Program-made: the position numbers and the translations under genes
Part shown: piece by piece, positions 11,852-22,982 of the stretch
Position numbering within the stretch: the stretch's first letter is position 1
Layout of the letters: each line of letters opens with the position of its first letter
Assembly (NCBI GenBank): GCA_963691655.1
Contig: OY829330.1
Location: 19,929,224-19,993,223 of the forward strand
DNA: 64,000 nt
Source of the DNA: Toxonevra muliebris
Lineage: Eukaryota > Arthropoda > Insecta > Diptera > Pallopteridae
Direction: 5' to 3'
Notes under the pieces: model-generated
The model's input: the letters and a program-made list of their open reading frames with translations, nothing else
The model's database searches: none
Told to the model about the DNA's origin: nothing

Positions 11852-11868
11852 GCTGGGCTTCGCCCAGC
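11852..11868 (-). other. Helitron 3' hairpin
   Basis: GCTGGGCTTCGCCCAGC is a perfect 7-bp stem with a 3-base loop. On the minus strand it abuts the terminal CTAG. Helitrons carry such a GC-rich hairpin just before the 3' end, where it serves as the termination signal for rolling-circle transfer. Confidence 0.85.
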
Positions 11869-13390
11869 ATCATTGTCCGGATCTGGCAAAGTAGAGGTAA
11901 TGCAAAAATTACAACAACTAAAACTTTTGCAAGAGATATATTTATATGATCGTGCCAGTCTCCGATCAAAATTGAATCATTGCACTAATCATTCATATCA
12001 TTTACATGAGTAGTTCCACTTCCACGTGTTTAATGGTGTCAACATTCTTCTCAGCTATTGCTATCAAGATCCCATCTTAACATACAAACCATCATCATGT
12101 TACAACTAACATTCTTACAACTAAATTTTGATTGCTTGCCTTACTATGGCTCCCCATATCGCTGCCTTAATTTGCTAAAGCCAGCGTGGCCGTTGATAAA
12201 TTTCAAAAAGTTGCAAAAAAGTGTCACTAAGAGTTAAATAGTCTCATCCAATTTTTTTTTAATAAAAGGAACATTTATTTCATTTCGCAGCAGTTTGCAT
12301 ATAAAAAAATGTATTGATGTATTGAAAGTAAAAAAAAATTAATTATCCATATCCAATACATTAAGGTGCTTCACGAAAAAAAGTTGTTGTACACCTCCAA
12401 AAATTTACCTCGGTTTATTTTATGATGATTCCCAAAATATTTCAGCTCTACCGATTAACGTACAATTTTGAAAAAAACTCTAAAAAATCGCATTTTCTCG
12501 AGTCTGCTGACAGATTTAAAAATATTTGTATGCAGAACCCTAGCATTTTTCAGTATCTATCATTTGTGAACTTTTAATTTGAAAATAGCAATAAGTTTGT
12601 AAAAAATCTTATAAAACGACAGTGTTGCAACTAAAAAGTATGTATGTAATTATTGTTACGAACTTTCAAGTTAAAGGCAATTGGTTTTTCGTATAATTTT
12701 TGCAAAAAAGTCTCAAAAGTTGCAAGGATTTTAAAAAAAGACTCAAATTTTGAGTATTTTCGAAAAGTCGTGTCAAAGTCTCCAAGCAGTCAAAAAGGTT
12801 ACAAATTGCAACTTTAGTCTCATAACGGCCATGCTGGCTAAAGCCCTAATACGCATTTTTCAAATTTTATAGGAAAAGCAAAAAACATTTTTGTATTTGG
12901 AGTACTGTTTCGAGAATTCGTAATTTAAACTAAAAGAAAAGATTGCAAGTTTTCAGTGTAGGTTTCTAAAATTTTCGATACAGGGCACATTTTTTATCAT
13001 AATCCATCGAAAACTTTATACTGAAAAATTGATGTTAGGGCCTTAGCAAAATAAGGCAGATATATATAACTTTTGAAGCATTTCCTTTGTATGCCAAAAA
13101 ACTTCCACATTCTGCCCAACAACTACTACTAACCATCCCCCTTCACGCACAAACTGCCAGTGTGTTATTTGCATTGTTTTCCCAGGTATACAGTTTCAAA
13201 CATTTTCTTTGCATGGGAGGTGTCACGCATATTTTATTTATTCCATTCATTTTTTTTTCAAGTATTTCCATTGGCAATCAAAGCTCTCTAACCACAAATA
13301 ATTTAGGAAATATACCTTATAAAACCGAGGTGGAAAAGTCACTAACTTAAGTGTACCCATACTTTACCCACCAAATTCCATTGATAAATC

Positions 13391-13398
13391 ATATTATC
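13391..13398 (+). repeat. Left target site duplication of P element (ATATTATC)
   Basis: The octamer is identical to 24986-24993. P elements make 8-bp target duplications. Confidence 0.9.
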
Positions 13399-13575
13399 CA
13401 AGGTGAATTTATACAAGATGGGGTTACCAGCAACTCATTCTTCTTCTTCCTTCTTATGGCGCCATTTTTTTTTGTGGTGAGGAAGTCTGGTTGTCAAAAG
13501 TTTGTTCGCCCTCAAAAGTGTAAACAAGTGTAGTGTTTTTCAAAAGTGAATAAATAAATATTAAAAAGTGTTAAA

Positions 13576-13805
13576 ATGAGAAAATGTTTGATTTGTGGCA
13601 AGATAAATGGTCTGGGGCCATATTTTATTGTTCCGCAAGATGAACGCAGACGACAGCAGTGGACTGAAAGTTGTCGTATTGATCTAAAGCCAAAAGGCCA
13701 TATATGCGGTGATCACTTTTTGCCATCGGACTTGATAGTGGGTGCAAAAATAGTGAAATTAATGCCCAGCGCAGTTCCTTCCATTGGAATTGTTTCACAA
13801 ATAAC
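13576..13805 (+). CDS. THAP DNA-binding domain exon of P transposase
   Basis: The first exon encodes about 77 residues starting MRKCLICG and continuing to a CGDHF motif, giving the zinc ligands Cys-x2-Cys and Cys-x2-His of a THAP domain. Conserved W and P residues are in place, with LMPSAVP at the AVPS position near the end of the fold. The exon ends in the donor GTAAGTG at 13806. Its start ATG follows TTAAA at 13576. THAP domains of P transposases recognise subterminal sites. This exon is undamaged, but the next exon is split by the LINE. Confidence 0.85.
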
Positions 13806-13895
13806 GTAAGTGTAATAAAAAAAATTTACCTAGACCATATGCACTATCCTTTAATATTTTAGCACGCAGTCGTTGAAGCAAAAAGTTTTTGAAGA

Positions 13896-13906
13896 AGCTT
13901 TTGGTA
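13896..13906 (+). repeat. Left target site duplication of LOA-type LINE (AGCTTTTGGTA)
   Basis: This 11-bp sequence is identical to 19760-19770. It lies inside transposase exon 2, and the exon reads on in frame after the right copy. Confidence 0.92.
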
Positions 13907-13993
13907 TTGTATTGTATTATAGAGGTTTCTGTCGTTGTACCGCGACCTATAAGATCTATTGTACGTCCCTTTTTTCTATCTAGTCTAATCTGC

Positions 13994-16900
13994 CTAGAGT
14001 ACCTCATCCAGTCCAGTCTCCCTCAAGAATTTGAGTATTGCGCCCGGAGCTATGGATGCTAGTTCTGTACTGGGCACTTGGTGCATGCCCAGACATTTCC
14101 TTCTTTTGTGGATCAGTGCTCCACATTGAGCTAAAATATGTACTGATGATTCGTCTTCCTCATTACAAAACCTACAAATTGAGCTTTGCTCAACCCCTAT
14201 CTTGCAAAGGTGTTCTCTGAGCCCGCAATGCCCAGTCAGAATACCAGCTCATATGCGCAAACTGTTTTTGTTGAGCCAAAGCAGAATGCGTATCTACTCT
14301 TATTATAATTACATAAAAGCGCTTTGGATTGCCTCAGTCCCGTAAGATTGGTAAAGAGTTCTTGCCTCTTGTTCCTCTCTTCTTGCCTGAGTAATTCCCT
14401 GATTACGCTATCTCCTATTCCACAGAAGGGTTCAGGTCCCACGAAAGTGGTTGCTGCCCCCTTTCTTGCAAGCTCGTCTGCCTGCTCATTACCCTCAATT
14501 CCTGCGTGTCCAGGGACCCAACATAGAGCGACTTTGTTGTTATTGCCCAGTTGATTGAGCTTGCTCAAACAGTCCCACACCAACTTAGAGGTGATCTCAA
14601 AGGAACATAATGCTCGAATGGCTGCTTGGCTGTCCGACATGATAGCGATATCTTGCCGTTTGTAGTGTCTATCCAGGTTGAATTGCACACATGTGCTAAT
14701 TGCATGAATTTCAGCTTGGAAGATGCTAGGATACTTCCCCATCGGCTCAGAGTGTTTGATTCTTGGCCCAAATACTCCTGCCCCAGTTCCATCCTCGGTA
14801 CGTGACCCATCTGTATACCACTTAATCGTGTGTTCTTTGAGTGTGTAGTTATACTCTACACCCTCCCATTCGTTCTTCCTACTAAGTTTTGCAACGAAGT
14901 GTTTCTCAAAACTGTACTGTTTGTCCATTCTGTCCTGGGGACAGTCCAAGAGATAGTTGTCTTTCGCCGGGTTATCTCGGTCTCCAAGCCCTATAGATTT
15001 CCTCGTCCACCTTGTATTTCTTGTTCCTCTTACGATTGCTGCCTTGGAGGCATTCTCTATCACGAAGTGTAATGGAGTGAGCTCCAATAGTACCTCTAGT
15101 GCAGCAGTCGGACATGTTCTCATCGCTCCTGTTATACAGATACATGCCAACCTTTGAACTTTCCCCAATTTAGCTTTTGCTGTTTTTAGTTGAGTTCTCC
15201 TTGCCCACGCTAATGCTCCATATGTAATGATTGGCCTTACCATCATTGTGTACATCCAGCGCAGTACACTTGGTTTACATCCCCAAGTTTTCCCTGCTAG
15301 CCTTCTGCATACCATTAGAGCGCGAGTGGCTTTACTTGTCACTGCCTCAACATGCGCTTTCCATGTGAGTTTACTATCTAATACTAAGCCCAGATACTTT
15401 ACCTCTTGCTTTTGTTCAATAATCTCCCCAGCTAGTGATATCGGTTTCCAGCGCGGGAGTGATCTTTTCCTGGTAAATGGAACTATAGTGGTCTTTGCAG
15501 GGTTAATATTTAGCCCTACCGACCTGCACCATCTCCTAGTAATACCTAGCCCTCTTTGTATAATGTCACAGAGAGTTTCTTCAAATTTCCCTCTGGCTAC
15601 GAGGACTATATCGTCCGCATACCCTTGACAATCTATGCCCGCCTCTGAGAGTTTCATTAAAAGTTCGTCTACTACCAGGCTCCACATTAGAGGTGATAAT
15701 ACTCCTCCCTGTGGACATCCTCTGGTTGTGCTGACTGATATGGTACCTAGCCCTGTTTCCATCTCAGTTGTTCTAGAGGAGAGCATTTCTGACATCCATC
15801 TAGATGTTGTGTTATCTACTCCTCTTCGCCTTAGAGAGTTATTGACATCCTCGTGTGAGGTGTTGTCGAAAGCTCCTTCTATATCCAGGAAAGCACATAC
15901 TGCTACTTCTTTCACATCTAGTGCCCCTTGAATCTTCCCCGCTAAGTCATGCAGAGCTGTCTCGGTAGACCTGCCTGCTCTATATGCATGCTGATTGGGG
16001 TGCAATGGATTTGTGTCTAAAACTTTACATCGTATAAAGTTGTCAACCACCTTTTCAAGTGTTTTCAACATAAACGATGTTAAGCTTATAGGTCTGAAGG
16101 ACTTAGGGTTGGTGGTATCTTTTTTGCCCACTTTTGGTATAAATACCACCTTTGCCCTTCGCCAAGCTGTTGGTATGTACCCAAAAGGGAGGCTACTTCT
16201 CCCTATATTAATAAGGAATGGCAATATTTCCTTTATGCCCTTCTGTAATAGAGCAGGATATATGCCGTCAAGACCAGGTGATTTAAATGGTTGAAAAGTG
16301 TGTAACGCCCATTCCAATCTAGGCGCAGAGCATATTTCTGCTGCTACCTTCCTGTCTACTCTGTTTATTCTTCCAGGCTGCTCCTCTGAATTCCTGCTAT
16401 CTAAACCAACACTTCCAGAGAGTGTGTTGCTAGTAGCAATTCTGCTCTTTCCTTTTCATTACAGGTGAAGCTGCCATCTGATTTCTTCAGCGCCATTCTC
16501 ATGTCCTGCCCTGCTTTTGCAAAGGTTTTATATATCCTTGATGCAGCAGGTAGGGATGAAATATTGTCGCAGAAGTTCCTAAAGCTAGTTCTTTTAGCCT
16601 TCCTAATTTCTTTATTATATTCTGTTAGTTTATCCCTATAAGCTTGCCGTTGTCCGCTCCGTTTTGCTCCATTATGGAGCCTACGTACTTCGGTTCTAAT
16701 GTCACTTAGGGTACTATTCCACCATATGTCGTCCTTTCCTAGACTTTCCGCTTTTTCCGGGCAGCTGCCCTCGAAAGCATCTAGTATTGCTTCGTTAAGT
16801 TCATTTACGGAATATTCGAGCTCATGATGATTTTTTATCACCTTGCATCGTTAATACCTTCTAAGTTACACTTAAGTACTTCTATGTATTCTGTACAGTT

Positions 16901-17574
16901 TGTTTTCCTGGGATTTCTAAAGGACGGTATTTCGGTACTTGTGCCCTCTAGGAGGAACTCTATGATTTTATGATCAGAGAGTGAGTCCTCTTTGGATACC
17001 CTCCAGTTCTTGACTAGTCCTACTATATTTGGACTGCATACTGTTATGTCTAATACTTCTTTCCTAACTCTAGTAACAAACGTAGGTTCATTCCCTACAT
17101 TTAATATTTCTAGATTAGCGGATAAGATAAATTCTAAAAGGTACTCACCTCTGCTGTTGTCATTTGTGCTGCCCCATATGGTACTGTGAGCGTTCGCATC
17201 ACTTCTGGCGGCGGTGGTGACGACTCCTCACCCGGAAAATATGCCGATGCCACTACTATGGCGCGTTTGCTGCCCTCGATGTTAAGGTGGGCTTGAATTG
17301 GAACTAAGTCCCGCGTCATGAATTCTGTAAGACAAACATAATTAATGTTGTTTCTAATTAGAATACAGGCCCTTGGATTATCCTGCCTGTTATCCCAAAT
17401 TACCTTGCCGTTTTTACAGGCCATTCCTCTGATTGCACTTTGGTAGTGCCAGGGTTCTTGGATCAGTATCAGGCCCAGGTTAAATTTTGAAAATGTCCTT
17501 GCAATCAACGCCGAGGCGACTCTTGCGTGGTGGACGTTAACCTGGGCACATTTGATGCCTGTTCCACTACTCAT
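13994..17574 (-). pseudogene. LINE ORF2: endonuclease, reverse transcriptase, RNase H
   Basis: ORF2 begins at 17574 (MSSGTGIKCAQVNVHHARVA). The endonuclease (17574-about 16870) has the LILIQEPWHY motif and SLSDHKIIEF near 16970. RT (16317-about 15000) has KSPGLDGIYPALLQ, SFRPISLTSFMLKTLE, QHAYRAGRSTETALH, FLDIEGAFDN, GCPQGGVLSPLMW and the catalytic YADD near 15616. RNase H (about 14820-14430) has WYTDGSR, the FQAEIHA glutamate, MSDSQAA and WVPGHAGIEGNEQAD. A C-terminal C-x2-C-x8-H-x4-C motif lies near 14140. Frame breaks occur near 17134, 16840-16320 and 14236. It would copy LINE RNA at nicked target DNA. Confidence 0.88.
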
Positions 17575-17579
17575 AGAGC

Positions 17580-19199
17580 TTACTGAGCAGGGCTTTTGCC
17601 CCTACTACTGCCACTCAACAACATCCTTTCTTCCTCCTCATCTATGGGGCAGTCCATATTGAGGAGGGAGAGGTCGATACCCTCAACTTCAGTCGCGGTC
17701 GAAGATGGGAGTACTATGCCTTCCATTTCGCTCGCGGCTGATGATGGTAGAGTTTCGACCTCCACCTCGACCACGGCTGAGCGCACTCTTTCCGTTGCCT
17801 TCGGCTCGTCATTGCTGACTGCCTCTGGCTCGGGATTCGAGGTGTCCTCTACCGTGGCCCATTTGTGCACCCCGATGACGCCCCCTGAAGTACGGATGGC
17901 TTCAAACGACTGCTCATCCATACTTATCGTCAATAGCTGACCGTTTCCCTCCTCACGAGCTTTCAATACTCTCCAGAGGGCAATACTTATGCCCTCGTTT
18001 TGAGCATTGACTAGGGCCAGTATCCGTTCGGACGTCTGACCCAAGCTCCTGGGGAAGAACACGGTCACCACGTGCGACTTGGGGACATTATCACCTGCAC
18101 ATGAAATAAGAGGGGGTCCATTCCAGGCCGTCAACACCGGGGCTACTCCTTTCAGCCATTCGGCAGACTGCACATCTTTGCAGTCGATGAGTAGATAACC
18201 CGGCCTGAAATGGATACCCTCAAACTTCAGTTTGTGTGCCCATCCCTTTGCCACCTCCTCTAGGATGGCGTCTTCTAGGGCCGAAAGCTGCTCGGTTGAC
18301 AATGTCACCTTGGGGTATTCCTTTGGTAACACTGCCATCCTAACGGCTTTCGCAACCCCCGCGTACGTCTTGCCGCACACTGCTTTGCCCGCAGACGAGC
18401 CTGCCGCCGCCATATCCGTCCTCGGTTTCTTCGCCTCCTGTTTTTGCGGTGGAGTGATAACCGAGCTTCCCCTTTTCTTTTCGAGAGGTTCCTGGGAAGC
18501 GCATTCGGACGGCTTGGCTTTGTGCTCATCTGCCTTCTTCCTAGCCTCTGCGGGCTCAAGCCCCTGCTCCAGGTATCTAAGATACCACCTTGAACCTGCC
18601 CCACTAAGGCCTTTCCTTAGTGGGTCGTTCATACCACCTGGCTGCCCAATTGGTGGTATCTTCGCCACACGCCGCTTATGCTCTCTTGGTTAACCTTTCC
18701 CAGTGGATGTCCCCGTATCATTAGCAACTGGTGCGAATGCACTAGCAGCCTTTGCTAGAAAGACATCCCGAGCGCTTACAGAAGTCACACCGACCGATGC
18801 ACTGGCCACTGAGACCTCTGTACGAGCTGTACTGGGTACGATGCCAGTCGCTTGTGCAGTTACCACGGTCGCTGGTGCTATTGCACTAGTTCCCGCGGCT
18901 ACTACACCAGCGTAAGCCATTGTAGAGGACTCAGGTATCGGTGCTAATGCACTGACAGCTGGCACCCCTACCTTGGCTTTACTGGTCACCGTGCGGTTAC
19001 CCTCAGAGCTTAATCTCCGCGTAGGTGCAGTCACTGCCTGACACCTTACTGGCCCTCTCGACCTGGGTGATGCCCTACTAGTGGAAGCTCGCAGATCTTC
19101 ATCACGTAGCTCATGCTCCATTCGATCTGCGAGTTCCGTTGCGGTTAATCCCCGCTGGTTTAAAATTTTCTTCAATTTATTTTTTTTATTTGTGCTCAT
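17580..19199 (-). pseudogene. LINE ORF1 (DUF4780-like nucleic-acid-binding protein), one stop codon
   Basis: ORF1 starts at 19199 and runs 539 codons to 17580, with one in-frame TAA at 18690-18692. The N-terminal third is Ala/Thr/Val-rich low-complexity sequence. The middle has GQPGGMNDPLRKGLSGAGSR and a Lys-rich region. The C-terminal half has KTYAGVAKAVRMAVLP and then the conserved PKSHVVTVFFPRSLGQTSER and WRVLKAREEGNGQLL, of the DUF4780 type common in dipteran LINE ORF1 proteins. The tail is acidic and Ser-rich. The paralogue at 48 kb reads through the stop position, so the stop is specific to this copy. ORF2 begins five bases after the ORF1 stop. Confidence 0.8.
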
Positions 19200-22100
19200 T
19201 TTGTAATACGACTGCTAGCCTGCCTGAGCGGGCTTGGCAGTCAACTGTAAAAAGCGGGAAGGGGTTGGTCCACCATAGCATAGCCCGTCTGCCATGGTAA
19301 GGCCACACTTACTCCTTGAGGCGGCCGTGTATCAAGGAGGCTCCGTTCAAAGACAGCCTATTCTTAACACTAGTATCAGGCGCATACGGGTCCCACGTGC
19401 TGATTTCACTTAAGTACAAGTACTTGTGCAAAAACAGACGTAGGATCCATGCACACCAGTCTACTAGTGTTAATCCCCTGACTGCCAAACTAATAGGCAC
19501 GGGTCGCATGACACCTTGGATTAGGGGAGTTTTTATTTAAGAGGGTTTGCTCCCTCCCGCCTGAACTATCTTAGCCAGTAGCATATCAGACATCTGATGT
19601 GCCCTGTAACCAGATCACAAGTTGCGCATCAGTCATCTGACAGGCAACTATTTCCAGCCGTCACCACGAGGAGGTGATAGTCCACACTTCCACCAGATCA
19701 CTCAATTACGGCACACACCGAAATGCATGTTGGTCCCCTTAAGTGACTGGCAGCATGACAGCTTTTGGTAGCGATGCACTAGATTTATTTGCAAATTGTG
19801 CAATTGACGATTACTTGCATTTATTAGCAAATGCCGTTGAGATCGTCTCACAAACAGAGTAAGTGTTACAAAATAATTAGTTAAAAATGTCTCACTATGT
19901 TTTAATAATTTAGTACGCACTCACTGAGCCAAATGGTTAGTGAAGAATCTTCTGATAACATAGATACTACAACAAATGGTTCTATAGACGACGGATTTCA
20001 CTATTGTACGGAGTAAGTCAAAAAATACTAAAAATAAAAAAATAATTTAAGATAATTATAATATTTCATTATTCTAGAACCGGCATAGTGCAGTCAGACG
20101 AACCCACTAAAGTGGCATACAAAAATTGCCACACACAAACAGAGTAAGTTTATTAATTTAATTTTTTGACTACATTTGTAAAACACTTTATTTTCTTTGC
20201 AGTACCGATTTTATGACATCCATGGTGGATGTAGAAAATTAGAGACTCAAATGTGAGATAAGGAAGCTGAGGTAAGAAAACGCTAAATTTAAGAAAGAAG
20301 TAATGGATGCAAATGCTGTCATAGCTTTAGTGAGCTCCATTTTTACAGACGGCCAACTTAGAAAGCTGCAAAATCCGGGTAAGTTTATTAATCGAATAAA
20401 AACCTATATTCATATTTAAGTGCATATTATATCAATTACAGAAAAGAACGTAAAGTTGCGATGGGAAGACATTTCCAACGCTATACGTTTACACGCGGCT
20501 GGACCAAGAGCATACAACCACCTGTATTCCAAAGGTTTTCCGCTGCCTTATGTGTCTACATTGCAACGATGGTCTCGTCAAATTAATTTCGATGAAGAGG
20601 TATTAAGAGTTTCGCTGGACTTCATGCAAGGCGCTGATCTCTCAGAAGAAGACAAGCTATGTGTCTTGTCTTTCGATGAGATGAAAGTCGCTGAAGTTTA
20701 TGAGTACGACACATCAAGAGATTGTGTTAGGAAACCTGCGAACTATGTCCAGGTTGTAATGGCACGAGGCTTGCGGAAGTCGTGGAAGCAGCCTGTGTTC
20801 TTTGACCGCAAACTGGACAAAGGCATGATACACGATATTATATTGCAAATCCATAATGCTGGCTACACGGTAGTTGCTATGGTGAGCGATATGGGTCCTA
20901 CTAACAGGAAATTGTGGAGAAGTCTGGAGGCAACAATGGGTGAGTAAATTTCAAATAATTGTTCCTTAAAGGCAAATTAAGACAAGTTAATTTTAAATGT
21001 CAGATCGACCGTGGTTCCAAAGCCCCGTAAATTCCGAAGAAAAAGTTTTCGTATTTGCTGATGCTCCGCATTTACTGAAGCTCATTCGAAACCATTTTTT
21101 TGATACGGGCTTGCTGTGGAAAAACAAAATATTAACCAGCAGGACCATTGCTGAATTGCTGCAACTCGTCTCGAAATCAGATGTGTCGATTTCGTTTAAA
21201 TTGACGGAGGAACACCTGTCAGTGAAAGGAGCAGGTATTTAGAATACGCTATATTCTTTTTGTAATTTGAAACTAAATTATTTCATAAATTTTTAGGTAG
21301 ACAAAAAGTGAAGTTAGCTGCTCAGCTGTTCTGTGTGTGTTATTATTCACACGGCATGAAGTTGTATGAACCACTGGAGACAGCTGAATTCATTCAATTA
21401 GTCAACGATTGGTTTGACGTTTTGAATTTTACGTTGAAGAACATCAATTTACCAGGAAAGGTAAACAAAGGTTCTTGAATATTGGTTTGTTGTAAGGTAA
21501 TAATTTTATTCTTTCAGAAACCCTTTGGTCTAGAACTTCCACTGCAACAAGGTGTATTATCGCGGATGAATGACTTCATGTCAAGCCCAATAATATCGGG
21601 AAAGAGAAGCCTAGAGCATTTTCAATGGGGAGTGCTAATAACGAATGCGGCTTTAGCACAGCTTCATGAATACCTAACGCAAAAACATGGAATGGAGTAC
21701 ATTGTAACGAACAGGCTAAACCAGGACATATTAGAGCACTTTTTTGGTGCTATTCGAAGCAAGGGAGGTTTAAACGATCATCCGACTCCCATGGACTTCA
21801 AGTTTAGAATGCGGAAGTATATTTTGGTTAACTATGTCTTCTCTCTGTTAGCCACAAAGTGCCCTGTGATAGAACCGAAAAGAACAGTAAACTTCCTGAA
21901 CTTAATGATCTGTGCTTCGTAGTACGTTTGATTGCAGGGCACAAAACACGTGGTCTTAAAGATGAACTCTAATCATTCTTTTCTTTTCCCTACCAAAACT
22001 TCTAAGATTTCTTAAAGAAACTGGAAAGTTTGGTCTTATAATTTTTTTTTTCTCTCAATAAAAAAGGAAAGTAAGTACCTTTAATTAAGACTAGAATAAC

Positions 22101-22982
22101 TATAATATAAGATATGAAATGTTAAATACTCTTAGTTTTAACTAGTTAGAATTAGGTTAAATTTAAAATAAGAACAAAACCGAAATTTTACCTAGAAATA
22201 ATTTTTTAATAATAAATAATAAGAAATAATTGTCCCGATTTTGCAAAACAGCATCACGCTGCTTTTTACAAAATCAGACAAAAAACTCCTTCAAATCCAA
22301 ATTCTTTTTCTTTAATGCTTTACTACATGTGCATAAGAGCAACAGGTATAGTCAGCGATAGTATTGAAATTTTTAGAGCGGGTGGCTATTGCCACCGTAC
22401 ACTTAATAATATGTTAATATTTCTCTCTTACACTTTGTAGCAAGAAATACAGAATTACGACAGGGTTTCGGGAACATGCAAAGGGATGATACGGAGTGGC
22501 TGAATGCTTCCGTCAACAACACCAGCATACCGCAGAGCACCGAAAATCACGACTGCAGCGTAATAAGTGCTCCAGAAGTACTTGATCAACCCGATGTTGA
22601 ATTAGAACCCATTGCTGCGGACGAATTGGATGATGACGGCATTGACGACGGTATCGGTATTCTGTATGAATTCGGTTTGGAATATGTCGCAGGGTTCATC
22701 ATCCGCAAGTTAGACTTAAGCGAACACGAAGGAAATGAGGGTTAATTCACTTGGGTTGATCAAGTTTCCAAAGGGTACTTAAAAAAACCATCCGTACCAT
22801 TCCTTAATGGCATTAAAAACCTTGAGTCGGTATTTCATGCAATGAACAGTTTAGAGATCGCCCACTGCAAAAACCTACAAAAGAGCTTGATCGCTAAACG
22901 TGTGGATGTCAATTTACCTGAAGCCGTAAAAAAAGCTTTTTTTCAAAACACGGATGTTCTTCCGCATCAAAGGTTTGAATAG

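Larger units (their letters stand above)
13907..19759 (-). mobile_element. Full-length LOA-type LINE inserted in the P transposase
   Basis: On the minus strand the 5.85-kb element has a 5' UTR (19759-19200), ORF1 (19199-17580), ORF2 (17574-13994) and a short 3' UTR ending in ATAATACAATACAA. Both flanks carry AGCTTTTGGTA. ORF2 contains endonuclease, RT and RNase H in that order, which with the RT motifs fits the LOA group; assignment to I or R1 relatives is not excluded. Lesions are few: one stop in ORF1 and frameshifts in ORF2, so the insertion is fairly young. A second, partial copy lies at 46918-49316. Confidence 0.9.
13576..22982 (+). pseudogene. P element transposase (THAP/RNase H-like), multi-exon, inactivated
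   Basis: The gene encodes a GTP-dependent transposase that binds P ends and does cut-and-paste. Splice sites suggest these exons: 13576-13805 (THAP), 13863-19858 (interrupted by the LINE), 19914-20012, 20078-20143, 20203-20378 (leucine-zipper region), 20442-20939, 21004-21234, 21297-21460, 21518-about 21920 and 22441-22982. Introns have GTAAGT- or GTGAGT-type donors and pyrimidine-AG acceptors, and the phases join cleanly. Core motifs include SFDEMKV and VSDMGPTN (exon 6), FADAPHLLKLIRN (exon 7) and NRLNQDILEHFFGAIRSKGG (exon 9). Defects are two stops in the zipper exon (near 20239 and 20272), a stop at 22742, an unresolved end of exon 9, and the LINE insertion. Confidence 0.88.

Noticed and set aside
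15227..15628. Plus-strand open frame of 133 codons
   Set aside because: It is the antisense shadow of the LINE reverse transcriptase.
18232..18693. Plus-strand open frame of 153 codons, with a relative at 47756-48103
   Set aside because: Both are antisense to LINE ORF1 and arise from its GC-rich codons; conservation between copies reflects the sense gene.
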